Shown here one piece after another: positions 9,984-19,450 of a DNA stretch of 44,688 bases (within the stretch, counting starts at the first letter, position 1; every line of letters starts with the position of its first letter). A program made the position numbers and the translations under genes. The stretch comes from Scytonema sp. RU_4_4 (GTDB lineage Bacteria; Cyanobacteriota; Cyanobacteriia; Cyanobacteriales; Nostocaceae): positions 1-44,688 of the forward strand of contig JAAUSC010000037.1 of assembly GCA_012031965.1 (NCBI GenBank), given 5' to 3'. Below the pieces are notes generated by a model. The model worked only from the letters and a program-made list of their open reading frames with translations, was not told the origin of the DNA and did no database searches.

Positions 9984-12197
9984 TCACACCACCTGATAGA
10001 CAAAACTAAGACTTGCCCAATGATTGACATCCAACACATAGGAATCAGTTGCTGTACCGTTCATATCGCTGATAGCACTGGCATTATGTAAATCTTGCAG
10101 GACGGCTTGTGCGACTTCTAAGGGGTTTATTAAGGGTTGAATGCGGTGTTGTTCTGCTTTAGGATGCTTAGCAGCTTCCAAAGATGAGAGAGATTGGGTA
10201 AAAGGTGCAGTACTAAAGATCAGTTGAGTTTCACTTAGGGAAGTTGGTCCTTGCACAACCCATTCAAAACCTGAAGTCGTTTGTGGTATTGTCAAAGTCT
10301 CTCCTGGAGAGATGACTATATCTTTGAGGATTGGTTTGACTTGCGATGGCTCGGATTTGGTACTCTTGTACCAAGGAAATAAGGCGATCGCAGTTCTACT
10401 ACTATTTAATGCTAGCACCATGAGATAAACAGGGCGATCGCTAATATTTTCGACTCGATACTGTATCTTACTACCAACACTGACAGTAGCAAGACGTACA
10501 TGTTCTGGATCAAATGCTTTCTTATTTGATGTTTCAGTGCTTTGGGTTCGCAGTGTTTCTCGTTGTATGAGTGCGCGAGGTGTTAAAGCGCCAATGAGTT
10601 CTAATGTTGCCTTAATACCCAAGCGAGAAGATCCTGCATTCTCTGTTAATCGCCATAATTTTGCCGCTAGTAAGGTTTGCAATTTTGGTTCTAACCGCTG
10701 TGCAGCTACTTTGACTGCTTCTCCCGCTTCTCCATCAGTGCTTGGAATTAACTCGTTACCAAGAGAAAATAAACCGTAACGACTGGGAGACCCGATTGTA
10801 GGGTTTGCTTTATTCTTCGCTTCTGGTAGTCTCCCAAACAGATAATCTGCTGCTTGTTCTCCTGCGACTACGCTTGATACATGGGCGACTGTTGCAAAGG
10901 CGCTTGTTGCATCTACTCGCTCAATTCTTTCCAGCCCATGAAGGGCGACTGTTAAACTGATATTCCGGGGTATCACTCGCACAGTTTCTTGAACAAGTTG
11001 CCCGACTTGGGGAGAAGTTATCCTCTCAGGACTCGTCTGAGGACTAGAAATTTGCGCTTTTGCTGTCAACCCAGCACGCGATCGCAACGACAGCTCTATA
11101 TTCGACTCTTGTTGTGTCACTACAGTGAGTCGTGAATTCACTCCGTAGTATTCTAAGACTTGTGCAGGTAATCCTCCTAGCCACAGTAGGACTGTTTTCC
11201 CGTCATCCTCCATTCCTGTAATCACTCCTTCTGCACAGGTGCTGTTTGGGAGCAAAATATCTGTCATGAGTTTACGAGAAAGTTGATTTTTTTTATCTAG
11301 CAATAAAGCTGGCTGCTGTTTTGTGCTACCCAACTGCTGAATAGAACCTGCGACATGAGAGAGGCAAACTTGAATTGTTGTTGCTGGTGTCGCTTCCCAT
11401 AAATACTGGGTTAAAGCATAAGTAAATAATCCAGCACTAAAACCAGACAACAGCTCCTCCCTTGCCAATTGCTTGGGAGCAGAGGTTGCGCAAAGTACAA
11501 CGATTGACTGTTCAGGAGAGACGTTTTGTTGTAACTGTTTTTGCAATTCAAGTTCTTGTGCTGACAAGATAGCTTGTCCTGGTTCTGGGAGGGCGCGAAT
11601 TCCCAGGCTTGTTGGCAAAGAGTGAGAGGGAGTGTAGTAACTTGTATCCAACACTGCTGTAATATGTTTTGTAGGAAGCGATCGCAACATGAGCAGCAGT
11701 GTTTCCTCTAATATGTAGTTGACAATTTTGTTTTCTTGTTTGTTTTCTTGTTTGTTTTCTTGTGGGTTTATTTCATCAACTGGAACGAGAGCGTTTTGCT
11801 CTGTTTGTTGCATTTCCAATTTGACACGACTGCCATAGCCACTATAGTGGAACACAACCACATCATCAGGTCCAGCTTGCTTAACCAAATGCTCGAAAAA
11901 AGCCGTCTCAATAGATTCCCTCGTCGCTTTTTCATCAGTTAACGAGATAATATCTGAGGGACGAAAACCAAAGCGGTGAATTAAAAGTTCCCTTTGCAGT
12001 TCCACATCGGTTAAACAACCAATCAGACCTGGAGATTGTGGGTACTGATTGATGCCGACTAATAATGCCAATTTACGCGGTACAGATTGTGCCAAAGCTT
12101 GATAGTAGCGGCTTTCTAAGGACAACCACCCAGTCTCAACTGCACTCAATACCCCGAGTATAGAGCCAAAACTTTGTAAAAACGTTCGCCGCTTCAT
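9984..12197 (-). CDS. Orthocaspase-fold (peptidase C14) protein, probable pseudo-enzyme
   Basis: A 737-residue protein. It starts with a twin-arginine-like signal (KRRTFLQSFGSILG), so export is likely. Residues 41-300 form a caspase p20-like domain: LALLVGINQYP, GCLTDVELQRELL, DDVVVFHYSGYGS. The catalytic His of HYSGHG is Tyr121, and the catalytic Cys of the D-x-C-H-S-G box is Ser186 in LDTSYYTPS. Both dyad residues are therefore replaced, as in the described YS-type pseudo-orthocaspases. A four-residue unit QENK is repeated at 146-157. The C-terminal 400 residues resemble the DUF4384-like region that accompanies cyanobacterial caspases. A binding or scaffolding role rather than proteolysis is inferred. 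Confidence 0.85.
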   Translation of the reverse strand: MKRRTFLQSFGSILGVLSAVETGWLSLESRYYQALAQSVPRKLALLVGINQYPQSPGLIGCLTDVELQRELLIHRFGFRPSDIISLTDEKATRESIETAFFEHLVKQAGPDDVVVFHYSGYGSRVKLEMQQTEQNALVPVDEINPQENKQENKQENKIVNYILEETLLLMLRSLPTKHITAVLDTSYYTPSHSLPTSLGIRALPEPGQAILSAQELELQKQLQQNVSPEQSIVVLCATSAPKQLAREELLSGFSAGLFTYALTQYLWEATPATTIQVCLSHVAGSIQQLGSTKQQPALLLDKKNQLSRKLMTDILLPNSTCAEGVITGMEDDGKTVLLWLGGLPAQVLEYYGVNSRLTVVTQQESNIELSLRSRAGLTAKAQISSPQTSPERITSPQVGQLVQETVRVIPRNISLTVALHGLERIERVDATSAFATVAHVSSVVAGEQAADYLFGRLPEAKNKANPTIGSPSRYGLFSLGNELIPSTDGEAGEAVKVAAQRLEPKLQTLLAAKLWRLTENAGSSRLGIKATLELIGALTPRALIQRETLRTQSTETSNKKAFDPEHVRLATVSVGSKIQYRVENISDRPVYLMVLALNSSRTAIALFPWYKSTKSEPSQVKPILKDIVISPGETLTIPQTTSGFEWVVQGPTSLSETQLIFSTAPFTQSLSSLEAAKHPKAEQHRIQPLINPLEVAQAVLQDLHNASAISDMNGTATDSYVLDVNHWASLSFVYQVV

Positions 12198-12293
12198 AAG
12201 TTAATTATCAGCCCTCAGTCCATCAGCTATAGCTTAAAGGGCTGAGGTCTGGGTGTAAAGCAACCTTTTATACTTATCTGCCTTTCATGTGCT

Positions 12294-13480
12294 TTAAATA
12301 TCGTAAGTATGGACTGGGACTCGGATTGCGCGTGCCAATTCCGCCGCCACCTCTGGACGAGAAAATTCTGGTGGAGGTAACTCACCTCGGCGCAGCATTT
12401 CTCGCACTTTTGTTCCCGAAAGATGAATGCGCTCTTCTGGAAGACTAGGACTTGTTTTACTTGTCGCCATTTGCTGGGTACGCATGCAGTAAAAGGCGTG
12501 TTCAAACATCATCGGCACAATGCCCAGTTCTTCAGGCTTAAACTCATCAAAGATGTGCTGAGCATCATAAGTGCCGTAGTAATTACCGACTCCAGCATGA
12601 TCCCGTCCGACGATAAAGTGAGTGCAACCGTAGTTCTTGCGAATCAAAGCATGGAAATTGCCTCCCTAGGACCAGCATAACGCATCGCTGAGGGATTAAT
12701 TGCTAAAAGGACGCGGTTATGTGGGTAGTATTTTTCCAGCAAAATTTCGTAACAGCGCATCCGCACATCTGCGGGAATGTCATCTTCTTTCGTCGCTCCT
12801 ACCAATGGGTGCAAAAATAAACCATCCACAATTTCCAAAGCGCACTTTTGGATATATTCATGAGCGCGGTGGATGGGGTTGCGAGTTTGGAAACCAACAA
12901 TAGTTTTCCAGCCTAATTCCTTAAACAACTGCCGAGACTCAGCGGGATCAACTTGGTATTTTGGAAATAGAGGATGAGGTTCGCGTTCTAATAACCACAC
13001 ATCACCTGCTAAATGTACAGAACCTTGATTGTAAAGCACCTGTACGCCGGGATGCTTTGAATCATTGGTTCTATAAACATGAACGGCTTCACGGGTTTTG
13101 TCGTAGTGATATTTTTGTGTTAGTTCTAATACCCCGATATATCGACCAGCAGGATTATCCAAGCGAATCAAATCACCTTCTTTTAAGGAGGCGGCGACTT
13201 TCTCATGAACCGAAAGTGTAATGGGAATGGACCAAGCAGTACCGTTAGCGAGCCGCATTTGGGCAACAACGCGGTTGTAATCCTCCTGGTTCATAAATCC
13301 AGTTAGTGGACTAAAGCCACCAATTGCAATCATTTGCAAATCTGATACCGCCCGTTCATCAAGTTGAACTCGCGGTAGAAAGTCGGCTTTTGAGAGAAAG
13401 ACTTGTCTTTGCTCAGGTGTAGCGATGCGATTCACTAATTGCCCGCCATGAGGGGCTATTCCATCAGAATGATAACTCAA
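12294..13480 (-). pseudogene. sat: Sulfate adenylyltransferase (ATP sulfurylase), one-base frameshift
   Basis: Converts ATP and sulfate to adenosine 5'-phosphosulfate, the first step of sulfate assimilation. The front part (13480 to about 12656) holds the PUA-like domain and the nucleotide motif [12 protein letters not shown]; the rear part (12647-12294) continues with [18 protein letters not shown] and ends normally. At about 12655-12657 the frame reads GCA-ATT-TCC-ATG-CTT-TGA, while adding one T to the ATTT run restores the family phrase [12 protein letters not shown]. With that base the protein is about 392 residues, full length. Either a homopolymer sequencing error or a true mutation is possible. 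The TTG start has AGGA upstream. Normal quality of both halves suggests recent damage or an error. Confidence 0.9.
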
Positions 13481-13541
13481 GGTAATCCTTTCTCTACGAT
13501 AACTGCAATAATTTTTCCAGCTATGTATTAACTTATCACTT

Positions 13542-13646
13542 TACAGTGTCGGGAGCAGAAAGCCCAATGCCTACAGCACGCTGCGAATCGCGGCTTCTAG
13601 CCGTGGGATGAATGCGTCGGTGCAGTCAAAGTGGTTCTTAAATTAG
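13542..13646 (+). pseudogene. C-terminal remnant of a TnpB (IS200/IS605-type) gene
   Basis: The frame reads SVGSRKPNAYSTLRIAASSR and then GMNASVQSKWFLN before TAG. This matches the variable tail common at the end of cyanobacterial TnpB proteins, and the RNA-level hairpin CGCGGCTTCTAGCCGTG overlaps it as expected for such element ends. The RuvC-like catalytic part is absent, so this is a relic. The assignment is from memory of such tails. Confidence 0.5.
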
Positions 13647-13683
13647 CAATCAACCGGGTTTAGAAATTGTGTTGCTAATCTTA

Positions 13684-13786
13684 ATTTCATCATTTTGTCT
13701 CTGTTTTGTCACTTTTTGAGTGCCAAAATACATGTAGTTATTTCATCATTTTGTTCCTGTTTTGTCACTTCCTAAGTGTCAGGATT
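13684..13786. repeat. Two direct copies of a ~45-bp sequence upstream of sensor gene
   Basis: ATTTCATCATTTTGT, then CTGTTTTGTCACTT and AGTG, occurs at 13684-13728 and again at 13740-13786 with a few changes (period about 56 bp). The rest of the 790-bp gap between sat and the sensor gene (13481-14274) holds the TnpB remnant but no gene I can support. The repeats may be part of a decayed mobile element end or binding sites. Confidence 0.65.
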
Positions 13787-14274
13787 TAGATAAAACTTTA
13801 TTGGTAGAAAAACCAAAAGAGTTTTTTAAATCGAAAAATTCACAACAGTCATGTCACGTCCAGTGAAAGACATGGTACTCTTCTATTGCTCCGGAAATTA
13901 ACAAATACGCTCAAGATAAAACTGGATAAAAAGTTTATCCAGTTGTATCTGACATCTCTCGTTTATTACTCTTGCCAAATTAAAATCTGAAACCTTTTCC
14001 CAGATAGAGTTTTGTCCATTTAACTTCGTATATCCGGTTTCTATCGGTTTGCAATCACTCATTCTCTGTGTGTGAAGAATGTGTGAAGAATCTGACTTCC
14101 ATCATTTAGTTTCGATGATTTTCTACTAGAGTCATAAAAGATAGAGTCATAAAAGAGAGTTACCGTTGGTACTCATACGTACTTATACGGTGTGTTATCA
14201 CTGTGTGCAATGCTACCGGAAAGATTGCTTGAAGAGTACCGGAAATATTGCTTGAAAAGTAAAGGATTGAGAAC

Positions 14275-15693
14275 ATGGTAACTACGTGCGTTTTAACCAA
14301 TCAAGTCTTTACGAATACTAATGAGGAAAAACTGGGATTAAAGACAACTTTGCAAGAGTTACCACTTTGGGAGATTGAAGTTGAGTTATCCTATCCAGCA
14401 AGTCACTTGAGCAAATTGTTTGAGGAAGAGCCTCTGCTACCAGGAGTTCTTTTGTCCAAGAATGAGCTATGCGTTGGGATAATTTCGCGGCGGAGGTTTT
14501 TTGAGAAAATGAGTCAGAGTTATAGCTTGGATCTCTATTCTCAACGACCTATCGAAGTTCTCTACAACATGCTTCCACAAGTGGCGTTCACACTTTATGA
14601 GGAAACACCTGTTATAGAAGCAACCCCATTGGCATTAGAGCGATCGCCTGAATTTATTTATGAGCCTATTTTAGTAAAAACTGCTTCTGGAAAGCATCGG
14701 TTAATCGATTTCCATGCATTACTCTTAGCGTACTCTCAAATTCATATTTTCATACTGACTGAACTCCAACGAGCAGAAGAAAAATCCAAAATAGCCAATA
14801 CAGACTTACAGAACCTTCAGCGGAAGTATGATCAATTACTAAAGAAAGAAAAAAATGAAAAAGTAGCTGCTATTGGACAACTTGTTACGAGCATCGTCCA
14901 GCAAATTAACAAACCTGCGACCTTTATCGCTGGTAACGTTATTCATGTCAAACGCTATATTCAAGACCTACTTCAACTCATTAACCTGTACCAACAATGC
15001 TATCCTACTCCAGCAGCAGAAATTCAAACTGCACTCAATAAAATTGAACTGCACTCTTTAAATGTTGAGCTTCCCAATCTGCTGACTTTTATGAAGAGTG
15101 GATCTCAGCACATCCGGCAAATTGTTCGCTCCTTGCAAAACTTCTCCTATCTTAATGAATCTGAGAAACAAGTCGTTGACATCCATACAAGTATTGATAG
15201 TGCTCTTTTAGTTTTAGAAAGTCGTCTGAAATCTTGCACAGACGATGAAGGCATTACCATTGTTAAGGAATACAGAAGTCTTACCCTAGTGGAGTGCTAT
15301 GCTGAGCAAATAAAACAGGTTTTTATAAATATCCTCAGTAATGCAATCGATGCCCTTAAGGAGAGAATGAAAAATTGGAAGTCATTGATGGAGACACAAC
15401 AAGAGCAGATCCCCAAACACGAATGTCCAAGCTTCCAGATCCGAATTGACACTGAAATGCCAGCTCCTTTTACTCACGTAGTCATTCGCATTGCAGATAA
15501 CGGACTTGGCATGACAGAGAAAGTTAGGCAGAGAATATTCGAGCCTTTCTTCAGCGCTCAACCTATTGGTAAAGGAACTGGATTAGGATTATTTCTCAGC
15601 TATCAAATTGTTGTTGAAAAACATGGTGGTCAATTGCACTGCAATTCTACTCTAGAACAAGGGGCTGAGTTTATCATCAAAATTCCGGTTTAA
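14275..15693 (+). CDS. Histidine-kinase-like protein with CBS-like N-terminus, H-box His replaced
   Basis: A 472-residue cytosolic protein. Residues 30-150 resemble the paired CBS/'receptor' region often found at the start of cyanobacterial hybrid kinases (LFEEEPLLPGVLL, CVGIISRRRFFEKMSQSYS). A coiled-coil follows (165-197). The dimerisation region normally reads V-x-HEINNP-x-x-FI; here it is SIVQQINKPATFI, so the phospho-acceptor His is Gln209 and the following Glu is Gln210. The HATPase_c domain looks intact: N box NILSNAIDAL, IADNGLGM, FEPFFSAQ and GTGLGLFLS. It may bind ATP but cannot autophosphorylate at the usual site. No response regulator is adjacent. Confidence 0.85.
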   Translation: MVTTCVLTNQVFTNTNEEKLGLKTTLQELPLWEIEVELSYPASHLSKLFEEEPLLPGVLLSKNELCVGIISRRRFFEKMSQSYSLDLYSQRPIEVLYNMLPQVAFTLYEETPVIEATPLALERSPEFIYEPILVKTASGKHRLIDFHALLLAYSQIHIFILTELQRAEEKSKIANTDLQNLQRKYDQLLKKEKNEKVAAIGQLVTSIVQQINKPATFIAGNVIHVKRYIQDLLQLINLYQQCYPTPAAEIQTALNKIELHSLNVELPNLLTFMKSGSQHIRQIVRSLQNFSYLNESEKQVVDIHTSIDSALLVLESRLKSCTDDEGITIVKEYRSLTLVECYAEQIKQVFINILSNAIDALKERMKNWKSLMETQQEQIPKHECPSFQIRIDTEMPAPFTHVVIRIADNGLGMTEKVRQRIFEPFFSAQPIGKGTGLGLFLSYQIVVEKHGGQLHCNSTLEQGAEFIIKIPV

Positions 15694-15701
15694 AATCGAA
15701 T

Positions 15702-16754
15702 TCATGATTGCTCAATAATCCCACCACCCAATACCTTCTCCCCATCGTACCAAACAGCGGCTTGTCCGGGAGTAATGCTGAATTGAGGTTCATCAAACGC
15801 GATGCGAACACGGGAGTTTTCTAAAGGAATAACTGTAACTGGTACAGGAGTTGAACGGTAGCGAACTTGTACTTGCGCCCGAATGGGAGTTGATGGTTCA
15901 GCAATGGATACCCAATTCACCCTTTCTACAGTGCATTCTGGTTGGGTGACTTTAGTGCGATCGCCCACAACCACCCTGTTATTCACTGCATCCAACGCAA
16001 TCACATACAGTGGCTCAGCGGCGGCGATACCTATACCCTTACGTTGCCCAATCGTGTAATGATGGACACCATCATGTTGACCCAGTATTTTACCGGAAGT
16101 ATCAACAATATCTCCTTTTTTGGGCGCGAGATACTTATCAAGAAACGCTCGCATTGACCCGTTACTTTCAACCAAGCATAAGTCTTGGCTTTCTGGCTTG
16201 TCTGCGGTTTCCAACTCATATTCATCTGCAAGACGACGGGTTTCTGTTTTGTGAAATTCTCCTAGTGGAAATACGCTTCCTGCTAGTAAATCTTGCGACA
16301 AATCATAGAGAAAATAAGATTGGTCTTTGTTGCGGTCAACTGCTCGCAGCAATTGGTAACGTCCAGTTGCTTCATCATACTGAATGCGAGCATAATGACC
16401 AGTGGCAATGCGATCGCATTCCAAATTTTCGCGAGCGTACTGCAACATGGGACCAAATTTCACAGTTTTATTACATTGTGAACAAGGCAAAGGAGTGACG
16501 CCAGTACTGTAACCAGTCACCAAATAATCAATGATATTGGTTTGAAAGACGTCCCGAATATCAACAATATGATGGGGAATGCCTAGTTGTTCACAAACTT
16601 TAGCCGCATCAATCATACCTTCAGAGCAGCATTGACCTTTCCCTTTCATCAGCCAAAGGGTTAAACCAATCACTTCATAACCTTGATGATGTAGAATTGC
16701 TGCTGCGGTGGAACTATCAACGCCACCAGAAAGACCAACTACGACTTTGTTCAT
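15702..16754 (-). CDS. mnmA: tRNA-specific 2-thiouridylase MnmA
   Basis: Installs the 2-thio group on uridine-34 of tRNA Lys/Glu/Gln using ATP and a persulfide sulfur donor. The protein is 350 residues, normal length. The PP-loop SGGVDSS is at residues 9-15. The catalytic pair is Cys94 in PCSQCNK and Cys193 in [19 protein letters not shown] and [11 protein letters not shown] are family landmarks, and a C-terminal beta-barrel ends with [16 protein letters not shown]. It is convergent with the preceding kinase-like gene, with only 8 nt between the stops. It appears fully intact. Confidence 0.97.
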   Translation of the reverse strand: MNKVVVGLSGGVDSSTAAAILHHQGYEVIGLTLWLMKGKGQCCSEGMIDAAKVCEQLGIPHHIVDIRDVFQTNIIDYLVTGYSTGVTPLPCSQCNKTVKFGPMLQYARENLECDRIATGHYARIQYDEATGRYQLLRAVDRNKDQSYFLYDLSQDLLAGSVFPLGEFHKTETRRLADEYELETADKPESQDLCLVESNGSMRAFLDKYLAPKKGDIVDTSGKILGQHDGVHHYTIGQRKGIGIAAAEPLYVIALDAVNNRVVVGDRTKVTQPECTVERVNWVSIAEPSTPIRAQVQVRYRSTPVPVTVIPLENSRVRIAFDEPQFSITPGQAAVWYDGEKVLGGGIIEQS

Positions 16755-16769
16755 AATGCGTAAATTTAG

Positions 16770-16930
16770 CTAAGCTTGTGACGGCTTTCGATGAGTACAG
16801 CTTTGCACTCTGGTTGGGTCTTTAGGGACTTCACCGGCTCTATGCCTTTTCAGAGCAGTATTTCCAGGGTACCAAATTTGGCAGTTCTCGCCCACTTTCT
16901 GCGTTTTCACTAATATTGTATGATTTTGCT
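16770..16930 (-). other. Possible TnpB tail remnant upstream of mnmA
   Basis: A short minus-strand frame reads QIWYPGNTALKRHRAGEVPK followed by DPTRVQSCTHRKPSQA and a stop. The composition and style resemble C-terminal tails of IS605-type TnpB proteins, but no domain is present. It could equally be chance. No other feature is seen in the rest of 16755-16984. Confidence 0.3.
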
Positions 16931-16984
16931 ACACCAATTAAGATATTTTAGATTTTGAATTTAATCATCTAAAATTTTTGCTTC

Positions 16985-17093
16985 TATAGCGGTTTTCAAT
17001 TGGGTGCAATGCATCAAAGGAGTTAAGAAACCGCAGATGGACGCACCCTCGACGCAGATGAAAATGTACTTCATCCCGGTGAAAACCGCTATA
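16985..17093. repeat. MITE-like element with 14-bp terminal inverted repeats
   Basis: The left end TATAGCGGTTTTCA and right end TGAAAACCGCTATA are perfect complements, enclosing about 80 bp that includes CGCAGATGGACGC and GACGCAGATGAAAATG. It has no coding capacity. A second copy (34471-34594) keeps the interior and left arm but not the right arm. The element ends 5 bp before the next reading frame, so it may supply promoter or leader sequence to it. Confidence 0.8.
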
Positions 17094-17098
17094 ATGAT

Positions 17099-17974
17099 AT
17101 GCTCAGCGCAATACCGAATCAGGTGATGACATTTGTTAAATTGAGCCGACCATCTTTGATTTTGCGTTTACTCTTAGGAGGATGGTTAGCTTTTTTATGT
17201 CAAGCTAACTTAGCATATGCCCAAGTCAATCATGGCGAAGCTTTGATAGCGCAGCGTTCAGTCTATGATGGGGTACCGCCTGCACCTCCAGGTCCCGAAC
17301 CGTTACCAGCGGTACCTTTAAACTCAGAAAGTTATACAGTTCCTGAGGTGAATACATCGTCCCAACGTTCTGTTCAACGTTCTATTGAATTCCAAGCAGA
17401 GCCGTCGTATCGATATAACCGTGGTTCTGCTCCTTACAAAGTGTATGTTGATAATAATGATTATGGGCTACAGCGAGGAACAGGTCTGATTCCAACAGAT
17501 GCTTTTAGACAGCGGTTTCGGGGACGTTCTGTCATTCAAGTAGGAGCTTTTAGGACAAGAGACGGAGCAACAAGCCTAGCCAGACAACTCGAATCTAACG
17601 GTGTCTATTCTGCAAGAGTCGTCTATAGCGATCGAGTTGTCTATGAAGGACGGGATGGACGGGATGAACGTGATGAACGGGACGTTTCTTATGATTCTGA
17701 CAGAAGGGATGATCGTAGAGCGAGGTCTAAGTATTACTATGTTGTTATTCCTGCCAAATCGGAAGAGTTACCCTACTATAGGAACGAGGTTATCAGCTAT
17801 GTAGGACGAAATGTCTATGCAGGACGAGATGTATACGTCATCCCCAGACTTGAACCGCGAGGACCGCATATAGCAGTTGGACCTTTTGTCAAGCGTTGGC
17901 ACGCAGAAGAGTGGAATAGCTATCTGCGGAAGGATTCAAGATTTGGTAATGCTAGAGTTTATTATGGTAAATGA
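17099..17974 (+). CDS. Exported proline-rich protein with SPOR-like C-terminal region
   Basis: About 291 residues (282 if the ATG at 17126, which has AGGTG just upstream, is used). A signal segment LILRLLLGGWLAFLCQANLAYAQ is followed by a Pro-rich linker (PPAPPGPEPLPAVP), then RSVIQVGAFRTRDGATSLAR and a later IAVGPFVKRWHAEEW. These fit SPOR-type repeats, which bind denuded peptidoglycan. A charged run (GRDGRDERDERD, about residues 186-197) is an insertion of a repeated GGACGGGATGAACG-like unit. A role in the cell envelope or periplasm is inferred. The proximal promoter region is a MITE-like element. Confidence 0.6.
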   Translation: MLSAIPNQVMTFVKLSRPSLILRLLLGGWLAFLCQANLAYAQVNHGEALIAQRSVYDGVPPAPPGPEPLPAVPLNSESYTVPEVNTSSQRSVQRSIEFQAEPSYRYNRGSAPYKVYVDNNDYGLQRGTGLIPTDAFRQRFRGRSVIQVGAFRTRDGATSLARQLESNGVYSARVVYSDRVVYEGRDGRDERDERDVSYDSDRRDDRRARSKYYYVVIPAKSEELPYYRNEVISYVGRNVYAGRDVYVIPRLEPRGPHIAVGPFVKRWHAEEWNSYLRKDSRFGNARVYYGK

Positions 17975-18141
17975 GTATTGTAGTTTACAGGATTTTATAG
18001 ATTGGGCAACCGTTCGGTGTTGACACCTACCAGGCTACCCAACCCAGTTTGATTTTCGGATGTCGTTACCAACATCGCAGGAACAAGTCTGGACTCTTCT
18101 TTGACACTCCCGACGAATTCCCATCCGCCAGCTCTGGTACA

Positions 18142-18278
18142 GAAGAGCGCTCGCAGCAGCACCGCAGACAACCCGAAAACCGATATTGTTGTTGTCGTTG
18201 TCGGGATTGTTCCTGTTGCGGTTAGCAGAACGACAATTTTCAGGATTGTTGTTCCACGAACCACCGCGCAGCAGCCGG
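18142..18278 (-). repeat. DGR template repeat (TR)
   Basis: Template for mutagenic retrohoming, located just 3' of the reverse transcriptase on the same strand. The core 18151-18278 (128 bp) aligns without gaps to the variable repeat 1,861 bp to its right. The coding-strand TR contains 31 adenines; 14 differ in the VR, while all 97 other positions match. Read in the target frame, the TR is dominated by AAC/AAT (Asn) codons (WNNNPENCRSANRNRNNPDN, then DNNN), the usual design giving many amino acids without stops. At the 3' end the match continues to 18142 with two non-adenine differences (18148, 18149), which could mark the IMH*/IMH distinction. Confidence 0.96.
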
Positions 18279-18295
18279 AGTTGCTTGTCCCTTCT

Positions 18296-19354
18296 CTACA
18301 CCCTCGTCCAAGCAAGGGAAGTAAATATCTGTTGACGTAACTGCCAAGTATCTCCATGCTCTAAATGAGCAAACCAACTTTGAATGGATTGGGATACTTT
18401 TTCTAAGCTAATCTTACCTTGAGTGTAATGACTCTGCATCTTCTTTAATCTCCGTTTCGCCCGTCTTAAATTTTCTGTGCGTACTCGAATGCGGTCGCTT
18501 AAGATGCGAAAGCCAAGAAAATTAGCGCCGTGCTTTGTTTCAAATAATTGGCTCTTGATAGGATGAATCTTAACCCTTAATTGCGCAAGATATTCTTCTA
18601 TAGCCAGTCGCGCTTGGGCTAAAAATCCCCAGTCATCTGAAAATAAGGCAAAGTCATCGACATAGCGAAGATACTTTTTTACTTTGAGCTCCTCTTTCAC
18701 AAAATGGTCAAAGCTATTGAGATAGACATTAGCAAAAAACTGGCTGGTGAGATTTCCCACTGGTAAACCTCGTCGTTTTTGTAGTGGTGTTAGTAAATCA
18801 TCTCCATCAAAGTATTCAACGACTGGTAACTGTTCATTACTGTTGTTGATAATCGTATCAATTAACCAAAGTGTCTCTGGACATTTTATTTTCCGGCGTA
18901 GTAGAGTTTTCAACATTTCGTGGTCAATGCTAGGAAAATATTTCTGAATATCGCACTGAAGCACATATTTACTAGAACGAGCAAATTTGATAAAGCGATG
19001 CAAGGCGCGATGAGTACCAAAACCCACTCGATTAGCGTAGGAATCTGCGATAAATGTAGGTTCAATAATAGGAGTAATTATATTACATAAGGCATGATGC
19101 ACGACCCTATCTCGGTAAGGTGCTGCAGAAATCATGCGACTTTTTGGTTCTTTGATATAAAAAGTTCTATACTTACCAGGCTGATATGTGTTTTCAACTA
19201 GTTCTTTTTGTAATTTTGCCAGTTCACCTTCTAAGTTATAATTGAAAGCTAAGACATTTTCTCGAAATCGCTTACCCTTTTGTGCTTTTCTGGCTGCTGC
19301 CAATATATTTTCAAATTCAATAATTTGAGGATAAAGATTGCCGTGGCGTTTCAT
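18296..19354 (-). CDS. Diversity-generating retroelement reverse transcriptase
   Basis: A 352-residue reverse transcriptase that copies the TR RNA with errors at adenines, yielding cDNA that replaces the VR in the target gene. Visible motifs: motif 3 [14 protein letters not shown] (Asp135), the DGR-type motif 4 [13 protein letters not shown] with the QxxxSQ-like VGNLTSQ at 199-205, and the catalytic YVDD at 231-234, followed by [18 protein letters not shown] chose [20 protein letters not shown] as start because DGR enzymes begin this way; a longer reading adds 20 atypical residues. Retroviral RNase H and group II intron maturase domains are absent. The TR begins 17 nt after the stop, so it is probably transcribed with this gene. 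No avd-like gene is adjacent. Confidence 0.95.
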   Translation of the reverse strand: MKRHGNLYPQIIEFENILAAARKAQKGKRFRENVLAFNYNLEGELAKLQKELVENTYQPGKYRTFYIKEPKSRMISAAPYRDRVVHHALCNIITPIIEPTFIADSYANRVGFGTHRALHRFIKFARSSKYVLQCDIQKYFPSIDHEMLKTLLRRKIKCPETLWLIDTIINNSNEQLPVVEYFDGDDLLTPLQKRRGLPVGNLTSQFFANVYLNSFDHFVKEELKVKKYLRYVDDFALFSDDWGFLAQARLAIEEYLAQLRVKIHPIKSQLFETKHGANFLGFRILSDRIRVRTENLRRAKRRLKKMQSHYTQGKISLEKVSQSIQSWFAHLEHGDTWQLRQQIFTSLAWTRV

Positions 19355-19450
19355 GTTAAGTAGTTCAACCTTAAAAAACTTAAAATCCCATTTGATGAGA
19401 TTGCTTCCCTCCACTGCGTTTCGGTCGCAATGACATTTTACGTTTAATTT

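Noticed and set aside
12227-12505. Overlapping minus-strand frame within sat
   Set aside because: Out of frame with the conserved Sat sequence; the in-frame reading 12294-12647 has clear homology.
17995-18357. A 120-codon open frame across the template repeat
   Set aside because: It is the TR read in another frame, with low-complexity ILKIV/TTTT sequence and overlap with the RT end; not an Avd or a real gene.
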